In this document: piece by piece, positions 36,511-45,261 of the stretch
Layout of the letters: every line of letters starts with the position of its first letter
Position numbering within the stretch: the first letter of the stretch is position 1
NCBI GenBank assembly: GCA_902786345.1
Contig: CADACB010000007.1
Span: 62,001 to 126,000, forward strand
Length of the DNA stretch: 64,000 nucleotides
Reading direction: 5' to 3'
DNA from: an uncultured Ruminococcus sp.
GTDB lineage: Bacteria; Bacillota; Clostridia; Oscillospirales; Acutalibacteraceae
Notes under the pieces: generated by a model
The model's input: the letters and a program-made list of their open reading frames with translations, nothing else
Databases searched by the model: none
What the model was told of the DNA's origin: nothing
Translations under genes and position numbers: made by a program

Positions 36511-36708
36511 TTAATCGCAAGTGCTACCTATATCGTAGGAAACATAATATTTATCTCCTGACTGATAAACCCTCGCACCATATACTCCATATCCCCAAAT
36601 TTCAGAAGCATCAAAAATTATCCATTTATCTTCGTCACTTACATAAGTTCCGTTTTGAGCTATCCTCTCGTATTGTTCTTTGGTTATCTCTCTTGTACAA
36701 CTTCTCAT
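36511..36708 (-). CDS. Hypothetical small protein
   Basis: A 65-residue product (MRSCTREITKEQYERI) with an aromatic beta-rich C-terminal half (GVYGARVYQSGDKYYVSY). It resembles short phage proteins of unknown function; ATG with normal packing. Confidence 0.6.
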   Translation of the reverse strand: MRSCTREITKEQYERIAQNGTYVSDEDKWIIFDASEIWGYGVYGARVYQSGDKYYVSYDIGSTCD

Positions 36709-37320
36709 TTATTCACCTACTTCCCCATTGTCAATAAACTCTAACATATTAGTTACTATTCTGTTCCTATAAGGTTCATATTCAAAATTTTCAGATTCTG
36801 TAATTGAGTTCTGAATACCAGTTTGCAATTTTAGCAGTCTTTGAAGTTCCTTTTTGCATACAACCCTTTTTCTTTCTACTATTTGCAACCTTTTGAAAAT
36901 TTTATATCCCATACACGCATTAGCGTTCATATTTTCATCACGAATGTAATGCCTTATATCGAGTATCATATCGTCATACTGTTTAAGTTCTGCCTTATAT
37001 TTGTCTATATCTGGCGATAAATATGTATTTATTGCTTGCTGTATAGTTTCTGTAAATGATAAACATTCAGCAGCTTGCGGTTGTGGCTTTGCCGGATTTT
37101 CGGGCGTATTGGATGTACTCGCTGTAAAATTATCGTCAATATCTGAAACAAAAGATATTCTGTAATATCTTCGCTTCTTTTTCGGAAAGTGCTTTATAAT
37201 ATAATCACTTGCTTCTCTTTGACTGTTAAACTTTTCTGCTATAATTACATTTGAAACGAAAGATATAGAATCCAATGTTTCTTTAAGGTATTTACCATTC
37301 TTATTTGTTATCAAGTACAT
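36709..37320 (-). CDS. Hypothetical coiled-coil protein
   Basis: The ATG at 37320 lies eight bases after AGAGGG; a GTG nine bases earlier is within that region. The product (203 residues) has an alpha/beta N-terminus, a Pro/Ala/Gln linker (about 85-95) and a helical C-terminal half. No motif recognised. It separates the desulfurase block from the first PP-loop gene. Confidence 0.55.
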   Translation of the reverse strand: MYLITNKNGKYLKETLDSISFVSNVIIAEKFNSQREASDYIIKHFPKKKRRYYRISFVSDIDDNFTASTSNTPENPAKPQPQAAECLSFTETIQQAINTYLSPDIDKYKAELKQYDDMILDIRHYIRDENMNANACMGYKIFKRLQIVERKRVVCKKELQRLLKLQTGIQNSITESENFEYEPYRNRIVTNMLEFIDNGEVGE

Positions 37321-37352
37321 TTCATACACCCTCTTTTCACAATATAATCTTG

Positions 37353-37369
37353 TTGTTCTAAATTATTTT
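37353..37369 (-). repeat. Intergenic regulatory repeat (copy 4)
   Basis: AAAATAATTTAGAACAA; the TAG is the stop codon of the upstream PP-loop gene. Confidence 0.5.
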
Positions 37370-38308
37370 TATACCTAAATATTCAAGTACATTCTTCATG
37401 CCTAACCCACCTTTATTCCAGTCACGCATACAATACTCCCAAAGTTTAGGGTGAGTTTCTTTAAGTCTTTGAAATCTATTAGGCTCTTTTTCGTTATGAC
37501 ATCCGTAGCAGCAAAATACACAGCCTGTCCTGTCACACTTTGTCGTTCTTAACTTCCCATTCTTTTCTCTTACTATCTCTCCATATACACTTGCATAAGA
37601 CACATTATACCTTATTATGTATTCCAACACATTTTGTTCAGTCCAGAAACTCATAGGGTTAGATAATGGTCTTTTACTGTCAAACGCATTACACCCTTTT
37701 TTCAGCCAAGAGTTTCTTCGCAGACGGCTTTCGGAAGCCATCATAGCAGTAATTGGTTTCAACCCTGTTTCCTTTTCAAACTTTTTTGCTGGATTTTTCT
37801 TCATTATGTCGCAGCATTTATGGCTTATCGGTATATTAGAATCTTTTAAATCAGCCCATTTAACCATTGACCAACTCATACCATATTTTAAATCGTGAGA
37901 ATTGTTTGGTACAAATTTTTGTGCGACTTTCCCATTCGGACAATTACGTGCTGTATAAATATATCTTGATACTTCCTTACTAATTAGAGGATAACCATAC
38001 ATTTCAATAACCTTGCGGAAACTTATTTCGGGTTTAATTTTAATTACATTTGGTTGACTCAAAGCAAATTGTTTTACCTCTGGATATTCAAGACCTGTAT
38101 CAATATATACTTTCGTAACATTTGGAAATACTTGTTGTGAAATATGCAAAAGTACAGTAGAATCTTTACCTCCAGAAAATGATATATACACCTTTCCTTC
38201 ATTCTTGATATACCATTCTATGATTCTTGCTTTTGTCACCTGTATTTTATCTTCAAGTGACATACTTTGCATATTTTTTAAATCTTCATTTGTGTACACA
38301 CCAACCAC
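37358..38308 (-). CDS. PP-loop ATPase, PAPS-reductase/DndC-like (1)
   Basis: The 316-residue protein has the ATP pyrophosphatase PP-loop VYISFSGGKDSTVLLHI (about 44), a DTGLEYPE motif, HKCCDIMKK and a C-terminal Cys cluster CDRTGCVFCCYGC that could hold an Fe-S or zinc site. This layout is that of the PAPS-reductase family including DndC, which adenylates a substrate for sulfur transfer. The start is uncertain: GTG at 38308 or the GTG at 38299; no ATG is available before residue 13. It may work with the phage cysteine desulfurase. Confidence 0.85.
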   Translation of the reverse strand: MVGVYTNEDLKNMQSMSLEDKIQVTKARIIEWYIKNEGKVYISFSGGKDSTVLLHISQQVFPNVTKVYIDTGLEYPEVKQFALSQPNVIKIKPEISFRKVIEMYGYPLISKEVSRYIYTARNCPNGKVAQKFVPNNSHDLKYGMSWSMVKWADLKDSNIPISHKCCDIMKKNPAKKFEKETGLKPITAMMASESRLRRNSWLKKGCNAFDSKRPLSNPMSFWTEQNVLEYIIRYNVSYASVYGEIVREKNGKLRTTKCDRTGCVFCCYGCHNEKEPNRFQRLKETHPKLWEYCMRDWNKGGLGMKNVLEYLGIKII

Positions 38309-38479
38309 TAACCATACACGATGAATAGCGGTTAAATTTTAAATCTTCAAACGCTTAACTATATCAGTCTTACTCTATACGCAAAATTTTTACATTAGAC
38401 TTATTACAATCTTCTAACAACTCGGCTTCACCGAGATAGGTGTTACTCCTTTCTAATAAGCATTTTAATCACCTTAAAT

Positions 38480-38608
38480 TTATTTCTTTTTATTATTCAT
38501 AAATGTCATTATCATTACGATAGATTGTAGTATTCCAACCATTAGTATTGCAAAAGAAAAGTTACCTTTGAACATCTCAGTTGAAATTGTATCTATAAAT
38601 TCCTTCAT
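38480..38608 (-). CDS. Small membrane protein
   Basis: A 42-residue frame (MKEFIDTISTEMFKGNF) with one hydrophobic segment (FAILMVGILQSIVMIMTF) and a basic tail NNKKK. The SD is weak. The stretch 38309-38479 beside it holds a GC stem (CTCGG/CCGAG) and a frame ending SNVKILRIE without a start; I do not call a gene there. Confidence 0.45.
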   Translation of the reverse strand: MKEFIDTISTEMFKGNFSFAILMVGILQSIVMIMTFMNNKKK

Positions 38609-38625
38609 TCATTTCTCTTTTCTCT

Positions 38626-38886
38626 TTATGTTAGTTTGACAACTCCATCTGCTAAACTATCGTCAATATAAACTCTGCACTCACCATATATAAACGCAGC
38701 GTTACTATTATTTTCAAAGTTGATTGGGTTGCCTGTTTTATATTCTTCCAACTTGCTACTAACAAGCAAAGCTGTTGTTTTATTCATAATCAAATACGGC
38801 TCATACAGATTATTATTTTTAAAATCAATAATTGCCGAATTTAATGTTGATGGATAAAACTCTGCTATTTTAATCGTTTTTCGCAA
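38626..38886 (-). CDS. Hypothetical protein, TTG start
   Basis: GGGAGGTGA lies five bases before the TTG at 38886 (MRKTIKIAEFYPS), a better start than the GTG inside the SD. The 86-residue product has no recognised motif. The start overlaps the upstream PP-loop gene. Confidence 0.5.
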   Translation of the reverse strand: MRKTIKIAEFYPSTLNSAIIDFKNNNLYEPYLIMNKTTALLVSSKLEEYKTGNPINFENNSNAAFIYGECRVYIDDSLADGVVKLT

Positions 38887-39832
38887 TACTATCACCTCCC
38901 TTATTTGCTTTCATATATGCTGCAAATTGTCGATATTTCTTTGTGTATTCATAACTTTCTTTGAAAATGTTATTTGCCGCTTTCGCAAGTTTTGGTTCAT
39001 ATTTTTTCATTACTTCAATTTCGTTCTCTAAGTCTCTACCAAAAGGACATCCGACACAGCCTGTTCTCTTTAATCCATATAGATTGTAACAATCTGAATG
39101 TACAACATTGAATAATCTGTCATATACTTTCTTATCTTCATTTGTAAACCAAAATAATGGTCTATAATGCGATATATCTTCTGTATTATTAGTAAAACAA
39201 TTTTTATAAGAACCAGCTCTTGCTCCACCTTCAGCTTTTCTGATACCTACAATATCTAAATCGCAATTATTTAGCTGACTATATAAGTGTGATGCTTTCT
39301 TTTTAGCATACTCACAGCATTTGTTACTGATTCTAAAGTTGGGTGGATTTGTAATAATAAACTCTTTTAAATACTTATTATATGCTATATCAAATCTTGA
39401 TATTTTCCCTTGCATATTACCTTTTTGATTAGTCCACCACTTTAAAGCACTTTTACATTTTGGATATTTGACAATTAAAGATTCAAATGGTTCATCTTCC
39501 CATTGAAAATTATGTTTTTGTAAACGATACATCATTTCTGAAATATGTTTTGATACAAACGGATAGCCATATTCTTTACAAGCAACCGGAATAGGTTTAA
39601 CAGCTTTTTCTATATGTATCTTTATATTATATTTTTGTTTAAGATACTCAAGATGATTTTTAGTTGCCTGATACTCAATGCCTGTATCTAACCAAACATA
39701 CATCACTTTATGCTGAGTATCCACCTTGGTGATTATATCGAGCATTATATCACTATCTTTGCCACCACTTATAGAACAAACAGGCTTTTTATATTTTTCT
39801 ATGATATTACTCGCTTTTAAGAAACAATCCAT
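38870..39832 (-). CDS. PP-loop ATPase, PAPS-reductase-like (2)
   Basis: The second family member (320 residues, ATG at 39832 after CCGGTGA). It has VCSISGGKDSDIML, WLDTGIEYQ, SNKCCEYAKKK and a C-terminal RTGCVGCPFGRD cluster. It is clearly homologous to the 37.4 kb protein but diverged, so the two may act on different substrates or as a pair. Upstream (39833-40121) is an AT-rich gap with a leftward TTGACG/TAAGAT promoter candidate and one palindrome. Confidence 0.85.
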   Translation of the reverse strand: MDCFLKASNIIEKYKKPVCSISGGKDSDIMLDIITKVDTQHKVMYVWLDTGIEYQATKNHLEYLKQKYNIKIHIEKAVKPIPVACKEYGYPFVSKHISEMMYRLQKHNFQWEDEPFESLIVKYPKCKSALKWWTNQKGNMQGKISRFDIAYNKYLKEFIITNPPNFRISNKCCEYAKKKASHLYSQLNNCDLDIVGIRKAEGGARAGSYKNCFTNNTEDISHYRPLFWFTNEDKKVYDRLFNVVHSDCYNLYGLKRTGCVGCPFGRDLENEIEVMKKYEPKLAKAANNIFKESYEYTKKYRQFAAYMKANKGGDSIAKND

Positions 39833-40058
39833 AATCACCGGATAATCTTTGACATAATCTAATATCTCGGATAATGAATTAAAAGTTTTATCTTATTTTT
39901 ATTTTTAAAAACGTCAATCATTGGTATTTTCAAACTTTATGAAATGTAAATATTCAAAATATTATAAAAATAATTTTTATAAATAGCGAATTTATGGGAG
40001 ATTTTAATGAAAAATGAAAATAAAACTTTTATTTTATCGTCATTTTTAACTTCGCAAA

Positions 40059-40075
40059 CCCTCAATTATTGGGAG
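40059..40075. repeat. 17-base palindromic repeat (copy A)
   Basis: CTCCCAATAATTGAGGG (leftward) is nearly self-complementary and recurs at 54333-54349 with one change, both in gaps just upstream of - strand genes. Confidence 0.45.
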
Positions 40076-40121
40076 TTACTATTTTGTGTTTTTGTGATAA
40101 AAAATCTATTTTATTCTGATA

Positions 40122-40712
40122 TTATAATTTTCCCGAACATGCCATTAACACAACATCCATCCTGAGTTCACTAATAATCTCACCAAGAACCTTTTTCATT
40201 CTTTCTGTGTAATCCTCATTTGTAACATAATCAAGAAGTAAAACGGTTACACCACAGTTTCGTGCGTGTTGTTCGCATAAGTCATAAATTTCGTATGGAG
40301 TTATATTCTGGTTATAAACTATATAACAATTATCTAAATCGTCACTATTTAACGTTGTATGGTACTTGTCTTGATACTTTTCCATAAGACCATGTATGAT
40401 TGTTCTTCTCGAATTGTCATTGCTAATTATAATATATGGCATTTTATTTCTTGTAAACTCAGCGGCTTTTGCTAATACATGGTCAGTCTTTACTGTTCTA
40501 AAACCAAACGAACTAACGGAATATTTAGCAGAGTCGTTATCATTTATATTTAATGGTGTTAGCAGGTTATAATTTGCTCTGGCAGCCCATTCAGCATTTC
40601 CAAACATAATTACAGCTCTACCGTTATCATCCCTTAAAAAAATACATTCTGTTTTCAAGCCTTTTCTTGTTGGAGAATTGAAATATAATTTATCTCCGAA
40701 TTTGAAATTCAT
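40122..40712 (-). CDS. Hypothetical RecA/DnaB-like fold protein without P-loop
   Basis: The 196-residue product has a beta-rich N-terminus (FKFGDKLYFNSPTRKGLKT) and a C-terminal alpha/beta part with strands MPYIIISND, VTVLLLDYV and MDVVLMACSG. The strand pattern recalls the second half of a DnaB-like ATPase core, but no Walker A is present. Function unknown. Confidence 0.55.
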   Translation of the reverse strand: MNFKFGDKLYFNSPTRKGLKTECIFLRDDNGRAVIMFGNAEWAARANYNLLTPLNINDNDSAKYSVSSFGFRTVKTDHVLAKAAEFTRNKMPYIIISNDNSRRTIIHGLMEKYQDKYHTTLNSDDLDNCYIVYNQNITPYEIYDLCEQHARNCGVTVLLLDYVTNEDYTERMKKVLGEIISELRMDVVLMACSGKL

Positions 40713-40726
40713 ATTGTTTGCTCCTT

Positions 40727-40846
40727 TTACTTTTTTGACATCAATCTTATAAATATCTTTTGATATAATCGTAATTTTGTGTTCAATATATCTTCACAAA
40801 ATTTATCAGGAAATGTTAAATAAAATAAATATAGTTTCTTTTTCAT
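40727..40846 (-). CDS. Possible 39-residue protein
   Basis: A short frame MKKKLYLFYLTFPDKF fills the gap between two genes. The SD is poor, so this is only a candidate. Confidence 0.3.
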   Translation of the reverse strand: MKKKLYLFYLTFPDKFCEDILNTKLRLYQKIFIRLMSKK

Positions 40847-40856
40847 TTCTTATTAA

Positions 40857-41204
40857 CTATTTGTAAATTGATAAGAGCCTTGTAACATCCTTATCTGTAT
40901 GACCATCCCAATGTTTCCCATGTTCAAGTTCTTGGCAATCAAACATATCCCAATATTTATTTTCATAATGATAAGTATAACTACCTTCGGGAGTATCTAT
41001 GCCAACAATGAACCAACCGCCGCCGAAACATAATTCTCCGTTTTCGTGTTTATATGACTTCCACGAAATACTCTTATTTTGATTAACGATTACAGCAAAT
41101 AAGATAGCTCTTTGATGATATAGTTCGTTGAATGTATGAAACCCATCACTAAAATCACCAATATCTTTAATGCCAAATTCCTTGCATACTTCTTCCTTTG
41201 TCAT
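40857..41204 (-). CDS. Hypothetical protein (WDG-rich phage family)
   Basis: The 115-residue product (MTKEEVCKEFGIKDIGDF) contains SDGFHTFNELYHQRAILFA and WKSYKHENGE, a pattern I recall from a widespread family of small phage proteins of unknown function. ATG with normal spacing. Confidence 0.7.
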   Translation of the reverse strand: MTKEEVCKEFGIKDIGDFSDGFHTFNELYHQRAILFAVIVNQNKSISWKSYKHENGELCFGGGWFIVGIDTPEGSYTYHYENKYWDMFDCQELEHGKHWDGHTDKDVTRLLSIYK

Positions 41205-41225
41205 TTTATTTATTACCTCGCATTT

Positions 41226-41498
41226 TCAATCAATGTCTTGTTTTATATATTTTTCACCTTGCGAACAGAACCAATCATACATTACTCCGCCGGATTTCCA
41301 GTATGAACAAGGTGCGTGTCCTGCTACACCGTGAACACCTTCATAATATTTACATTCATTGCAATGAACTGGCTCTTTTTCTAATGCCGCTATCGCCATT
41401 TTAAACGCTTCGACTGTCAAAATAGAATTTGGTAAATCGTTAATAGCATGGTATAAACCGAAATCACGAATTTTTCTTGCGGCTTCTTTGTTAGTCAT
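41226..41498 (-). CDS. Cys-rich small phage protein
   Basis: The 90-residue product has a helical N-terminus (AARKIRDFGLYHAI) and a four-Cys C-terminus (CNECKYYE ... CSYW ... WFCSQGE). This arrangement is common in early regions of Firmicutes phages; function unknown. Confidence 0.65.
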   Translation of the reverse strand: MTNKEAARKIRDFGLYHAINDLPNSILTVEAFKMAIAALEKEPVHCNECKYYEGVHGVAGHAPCSYWKSGGVMYDWFCSQGEKYIKQDID

Positions 41499-41542
41499 GT
41501 TTTTACCTCCTATTTTATGCCTCGTTATAAATGAAATTTTTA

Positions 41543-42268
41543 TTATTTATCATACCAATAACAATAAATACATCCAGAAGGACATCTCTTTTTATTATTG
41601 AGTAATTCAGTTTTTCCGGTAACACATAAGCAACCTTTCCTTTGAAACCCACCTGTTTCATTATCAAATGGCAAGCCGAGTACATCAAAATCACGCTTAC
41701 TGATACAACCTATTCGTTCTCCGATATTTTCAGCACAGGATTCAAAATGTTTATATAATGATACATTTTGCTGAATTGCTTGATTGACTTGTAAAATCAT
41801 ATTTTGTGGTGCTACGAAACTCTCAAACGGAACTTTACCACATACCTCTTGAAATCTCTTTTTTACATGAGGGTACATATCAATAATAGATAACCGACAT
41901 CTTTCGATTCCAAAAGTAGAAAACTGTTTCCAAACCTTTTCTACACATTCAATTCCTTTGTTGGTTGGAATAATTGGGTCGGTTCGTAAAACTATATGAG
42001 ATACTGGAAATCCTAATGCAATTAGTTTTGAAACTCCGCCATAAACTTCATTTGGAGTAGGGACATTTGGTTCTATGAGCGTTTTGCCGTAACCTGTGCA
42101 AGTGCAATGTAAGATGATTTTGTCTGCATTATTTACGAGTGCATTTAATAATTTCTCGTTTTTGGAAGTCAGATGCTTGGTAATGATGATATTTATATCG
42201 TAGAGTTTATCTATCCACGAAAAATCTAAACCTCCATCGCCAGCTTCGGTAATGCCTATTTTAGTCAT
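41543..42268 (-). CDS. DUF1848-like protein with C-terminal Cys cluster
   Basis: The 241-residue product resembles DUF1848 proteins: an IIITKHLTSKN strand, IILHCTCTGYGKTLIEPNVP, VLRTDPIIPTNKG, and a C-terminal set CLCV ... CPSGCIYCYWY. DUF1848 members are thought to be radical-SAM-like or Fe-S enzymes whose reaction is unknown to me. The family assignment is from memory of the motif order. Confidence 0.65.
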   Translation of the reverse strand: MTKIGITEAGDGGLDFSWIDKLYDINIIITKHLTSKNEKLLNALVNNADKIILHCTCTGYGKTLIEPNVPTPNEVYGGVSKLIALGFPVSHIVLRTDPIIPTNKGIECVEKVWKQFSTFGIERCRLSIIDMYPHVKKRFQEVCGKVPFESFVAPQNMILQVNQAIQQNVSLYKHFESCAENIGERIGCISKRDFDVLGLPFDNETGGFQRKGCLCVTGKTELLNNKKRCPSGCIYCYWYDK

Positions 42269-42282
42269 ACTTGCTCCTTCGG

Positions 42283-42561
42283 TTAATTTAATGTTTTAAT
42301 AGCTTCTACATCTTTACCTTCAGCCAAACATTGAAAAGCAGATAAAATATCGTCACCGTGATAATCGCTATGACCTGCAATTAACCTAAAAACATCTTTA
42401 ATATGTATTGTATTATTCTGCTCCAATTCCTTGATTACCATATCAACGGCTTCACGCTCTTTGCTGGTAGTTCTATCAAAACTTCCGAAAACTAAACCTT
42501 TTAATGTATCTATTATTTCTTCATTTGACATCTTAGGTGTACTCAAATTCATTTGTTCCAT
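42283..42561 (-). CDS. Hypothetical small protein
   Basis: A 92-residue, mostly helical product (MEQMNLSTPKMSNEEII). It overlaps the next gene upstream by 29 bases. No motif. Confidence 0.55.
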   Translation of the reverse strand: MEQMNLSTPKMSNEEIIDTLKGLVFGSFDRTTSKEREAVDMVIKELEQNNTIHIKDVFRLIAGHSDYHGDDILSAFQCLAEGKDVEAIKTLN

Positions 42562-42724
42562 TTTTCCCCTTTGATTTCAGTCCAAACTTTTTTGCACAAA
42601 GACAATCTATTGTAGGGCATATTTTTCGATAATGAAATTCCAAATCGCAAGTATGAGTTGCATCAATAGATTTGTCTGAATGTGGACATTGATTGACATA
42701 TTTTTTAATTTCTTCTTCCGTCAT
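42533..42724 (-). CDS. Cys/His-rich small protein
   Basis: A 63-residue product with CPH, HTC, CPTIDCLC that may bind zinc (MTEEEIKKYVNQCPHS). ATG with weak SD. Confidence 0.55.
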   Translation of the reverse strand: MTEEEIKKYVNQCPHSDKSIDATHTCDLEFHYRKICPTIDCLCAKKFGLKSKGKNGTNEFEYT

Positions 42725-42771
42725 TTGTCTTACACCTTTCTTTAAATTTCAAATAAAAGTTTCATTTTATG

Positions 42772-43002
42772 TCATTCAGTCCAAGGGTCTGATTCCCATT
42801 CCGTACCGCATCTATGGCAACTATAAATTTTAAAGTATTCTTCTTTAGTAGATAAACCTAAAAATCCACATGATGTTTCTCGTATAAATGTAAAACCATA
42901 TTCCCTTTTGCCACAACAAGGACACTTGTTATTTCGCATATCTATAATTTTACGCTTTAGCATTTCTTCGATATATTGTGCGTTTGTCTTTATGATTTTC
43001 AA
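42772..43002 (-). CDS. Zinc-ribbon protein, TTG start
   Basis: The TTG at 43002 is nine bases after GGAG (MKIIKTNAQYIEEML). The 76-residue product has CPCCG and CHRCG pairs. Function unknown. Confidence 0.6.
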   Translation of the reverse strand: MKIIKTNAQYIEEMLKRKIIDMRNNKCPCCGKREYGFTFIRETSCGFLGLSTKEEYFKIYSCHRCGTEWESDPWTE

Positions 43003-43005
43003 GTA

Positions 43006-43766
43006 TTACATCTCCTTCCACGATTTATGTATAAATAGTTTCTCAGTCACTTTAAACTGATTATTTTTGTTTACATCTAATGTCCTTGCAACCGGTTTCT
43101 CCCATATTGAAACAAAATCATCAGGCGCAGTCTGTTCCGATATAAACATTAAATGATTTTTACTAACTTCCCTTGCGTATTCCCAAAATGTCAGACTGTC
43201 AAATTTTACTTTGCCATATCCAGTTGTATTATTGTATGGTGGGTCTGCGTAGATTACACAATTTTGCGGCAATTCAACATCCCTATAATCTTTACAACTA
43301 AATTCTGCATTCATTAAAGTTTTTATATCTTTTAATAATGACTTCTTGCTTTGTAAAGCATAATTTCTGCCGCCTTTATTTCTTGCATAGCCGCCAAACC
43401 ATTTACCACCAAAACTACAACCAAATCCAACAAATCCTGTTAAAATTTTATCTTCATCTTTATGCTCTCGGATGTACCTATACTGTTCTTCTGATATATA
43501 TTCGGGAAGTTCATAACCGTTTTGAATACCTTTTAATAAACTAATAAGATAACTATGATTATCATTAAGAATCAGTTTTTCAAAACCGGTTACTTTACTT
43601 TCAACAGAACAGCTCCCACAAAATAAACTTATGAATGTTGTACCCCCCGACCGAGTTTATAACTTCCGCTATTGGTTTTGCTATTCTTGATTTGCCGCCC
43701 TGATACCTCACTTATTACCTCCGAAATATTTTTACTAATTCTGCTTTTGCCACCTTGATATTGCAT
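43006..43766 (-). pseudogene. dam: Dam-like N6-adenine methyltransferase, out of frame at a G6 tract, with two duplicated starts
   Basis: The intact parts are a Dam-type GATC-class methyltransferase: YQGGKSRIAKPIAEVIN, GGTTFISLFCGSCSVESK (SAM motif I), GFVGFGCSFGGKWFGGYAR, and the catalytic VIYADPPYNNTTGYG (DPPY). A G6 tract at 43643-43648 breaks the frame just before motif I. There are two start regions: ATG at 43766 (MQYQGGKSRISKNISEVIS) and GTG at 43711 after GGAGG (MRYQGGKSRIAKPIAEVIN), near copies in different frames. G5 (or G8) would join the GTG start to the catalytic part (about 234 aa), G7 would join the ATG start (about 253 aa), and G6 gives neither. The ATG overlaps the helicase stop (TAATG). 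Confidence 0.85.
43643..43648 (-). repeat. G6 tract at Dam frame break
   Basis: Six G on the coding strand; five, seven or eight restore a full-length protein from one of two starts. Confidence 0.85.
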
Positions 43767-45250
43767 TATTTATTTCCTATTCCCATTTCTAAATACAGTT
43801 CATCAACTGCATTTCCTTTTCTTTGTACACAATCGTACATTTTTTCTTCAATCGAATCTTTGGCTTGTAGAATAATATAAGTGCATTTATTATTTTGACC
43901 GATACGATGTATGCGGTCTTGACTTTGTTTAAATTCTTCATAACTAAAACTAAGCGAATAATAGATGTTGTAGGTACAATTCGTAAATGTTAATCCTTTG
44001 CCAATAAGTTTTGGATGAGTAAACAACAATTTTATATTACCATTCTTAAAATCTCGTATAATTTCATCTCTCTGCTTGGATTTAGAAGTTAGTGCAACTC
44101 CCCCGAATTTTGATGCAAGGGTATCTATCTCGTGCTGGAACTGACACCATACTATAACCTGTTTATCTCCAAGTTCCGATAATGTTTCACTTAGTATTGA
44201 CTCTTTGTTATTATCGAAATCGGTAATATTTCCGTCTTTCCCGATAACAAATCCACTTGTTACTTCCCGAAGTTTCATCAGTTTTGCAGTAAATTCAAAT
44301 TTACTCCATTGATTGATATTCGTTTTAATATCATTAACAATATTGTCATAATATTGCCTTTGCCCTTTAGCCATATCAAAGCGTTTAACTTCAAAGACTT
44401 TTTCGGGCAAATCTACACAATCATCTTTCTTTAAGAATATGGATTTTTCTGAAAGTCTTGCATAATATCGTTCCTTATCGTTATCTGTTTGATACCAATA
44501 ATGCGGATTTGCCATATCCTGATGAAAATACCTTGCCAAAAATCCGTAGTAGTTGTTACCAAATATATCAGTGTCAACAAACTTCATTTGAGGGAATATC
44601 TCGCTATTATGATTAGGAGTTGGACATCCACTTAATACAAATCGGTGCGGTATAACTTCGATAAGGTCTAATATTAACTGTGTAATTTGACTTGACATAT
44701 TTTTCATTACGCTGCTTTCATCAACGATTACACAATCAAAATTTGCTTTACGAATTTCATTATGAAGGATTTTGAAACTTTCGTAATTCATAACATATAT
44801 ATCTGCTGGCTCATTCAAAAGTTTTAAACGATTTGATTTGCTATTACTCCAAACATTGATAATCTTTTTGTCAGGATAAAACTTATGACAATCGTCAATC
44901 CAAGCGGTTTCAATTACTGAAAGAGGGCATAAAACAAGGCTTTTATTATAATGTGTTGAAATCTCAATTCCACACAAAGTTTTACCACATCCTGTATCGG
45001 CGAATATACCATAGCATCCATTGTTAAGGGCTAAATTTACAATTTTATTTTGATGTTTTCTTAAAAAAGATGAAACATCATAGTTAATATATTCTTTATC
45101 TTTTGATTTTTCGTTTGATGAAACCAATCCGATTTGAATGAGTTTTTGCAAAGCTGTTTCAGGAAATTGCCATTTGCCATTATGAAATTTTCTACCCTCT
45201 ATTGTTCGTATATATGGTATCTGTTCCACAGGTACAGAAAGTTCAATCAT
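43766..45250 (-). CDS. SNF2-family helicase with N-terminal HARP-like domain
   Basis: The 494-residue protein starts with a short HARP-like domain (RKFHNGKWQFPE, about 20-45) as in SMARCAL1-type annealing helicases. The SNF2 motor follows: Walker A ADTGCGKT (about 87), VDESSVMKN as the DExx box, then VIVWCQFQHE, GKGLTF and SQDRIHRIGQ (motif VI). It probably remodels DNA structures in replication or recombination. It sits between two methyltransferase genes. Confidence 0.88.
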   Translation of the reverse strand: MIELSVPVEQIPYIRTIEGRKFHNGKWQFPETALQKLIQIGLVSSNEKSKDKEYINYDVSSFLRKHQNKIVNLALNNGCYGIFADTGCGKTLCGIEISTHYNKSLVLCPLSVIETAWIDDCHKFYPDKKIINVWSNSKSNRLKLLNEPADIYVMNYESFKILHNEIRKANFDCVIVDESSVMKNMSSQITQLILDLIEVIPHRFVLSGCPTPNHNSEIFPQMKFVDTDIFGNNYYGFLARYFHQDMANPHYWYQTDNDKERYYARLSEKSIFLKKDDCVDLPEKVFEVKRFDMAKGQRQYYDNIVNDIKTNINQWSKFEFTAKLMKLREVTSGFVIGKDGNITDFDNNKESILSETLSELGDKQVIVWCQFQHEIDTLASKFGGVALTSKSKQRDEIIRDFKNGNIKLLFTHPKLIGKGLTFTNCTYNIYYSLSFSYEEFKQSQDRIHRIGQNNKCTYIILQAKDSIEEKMYDCVQRKGNAVDELYLEMGIGNK

Positions 45251-45261
45251 ATTTTCACCTA

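Noticed and set aside
38309-38479. GC stem (CTCGG/CCGAG) and a frame ending SNVKILRIE, a possible tRNA, terminator or small gene
   Set aside because: No cloverleaf, no T tract after the stem, and no start codon with SD for the frame.
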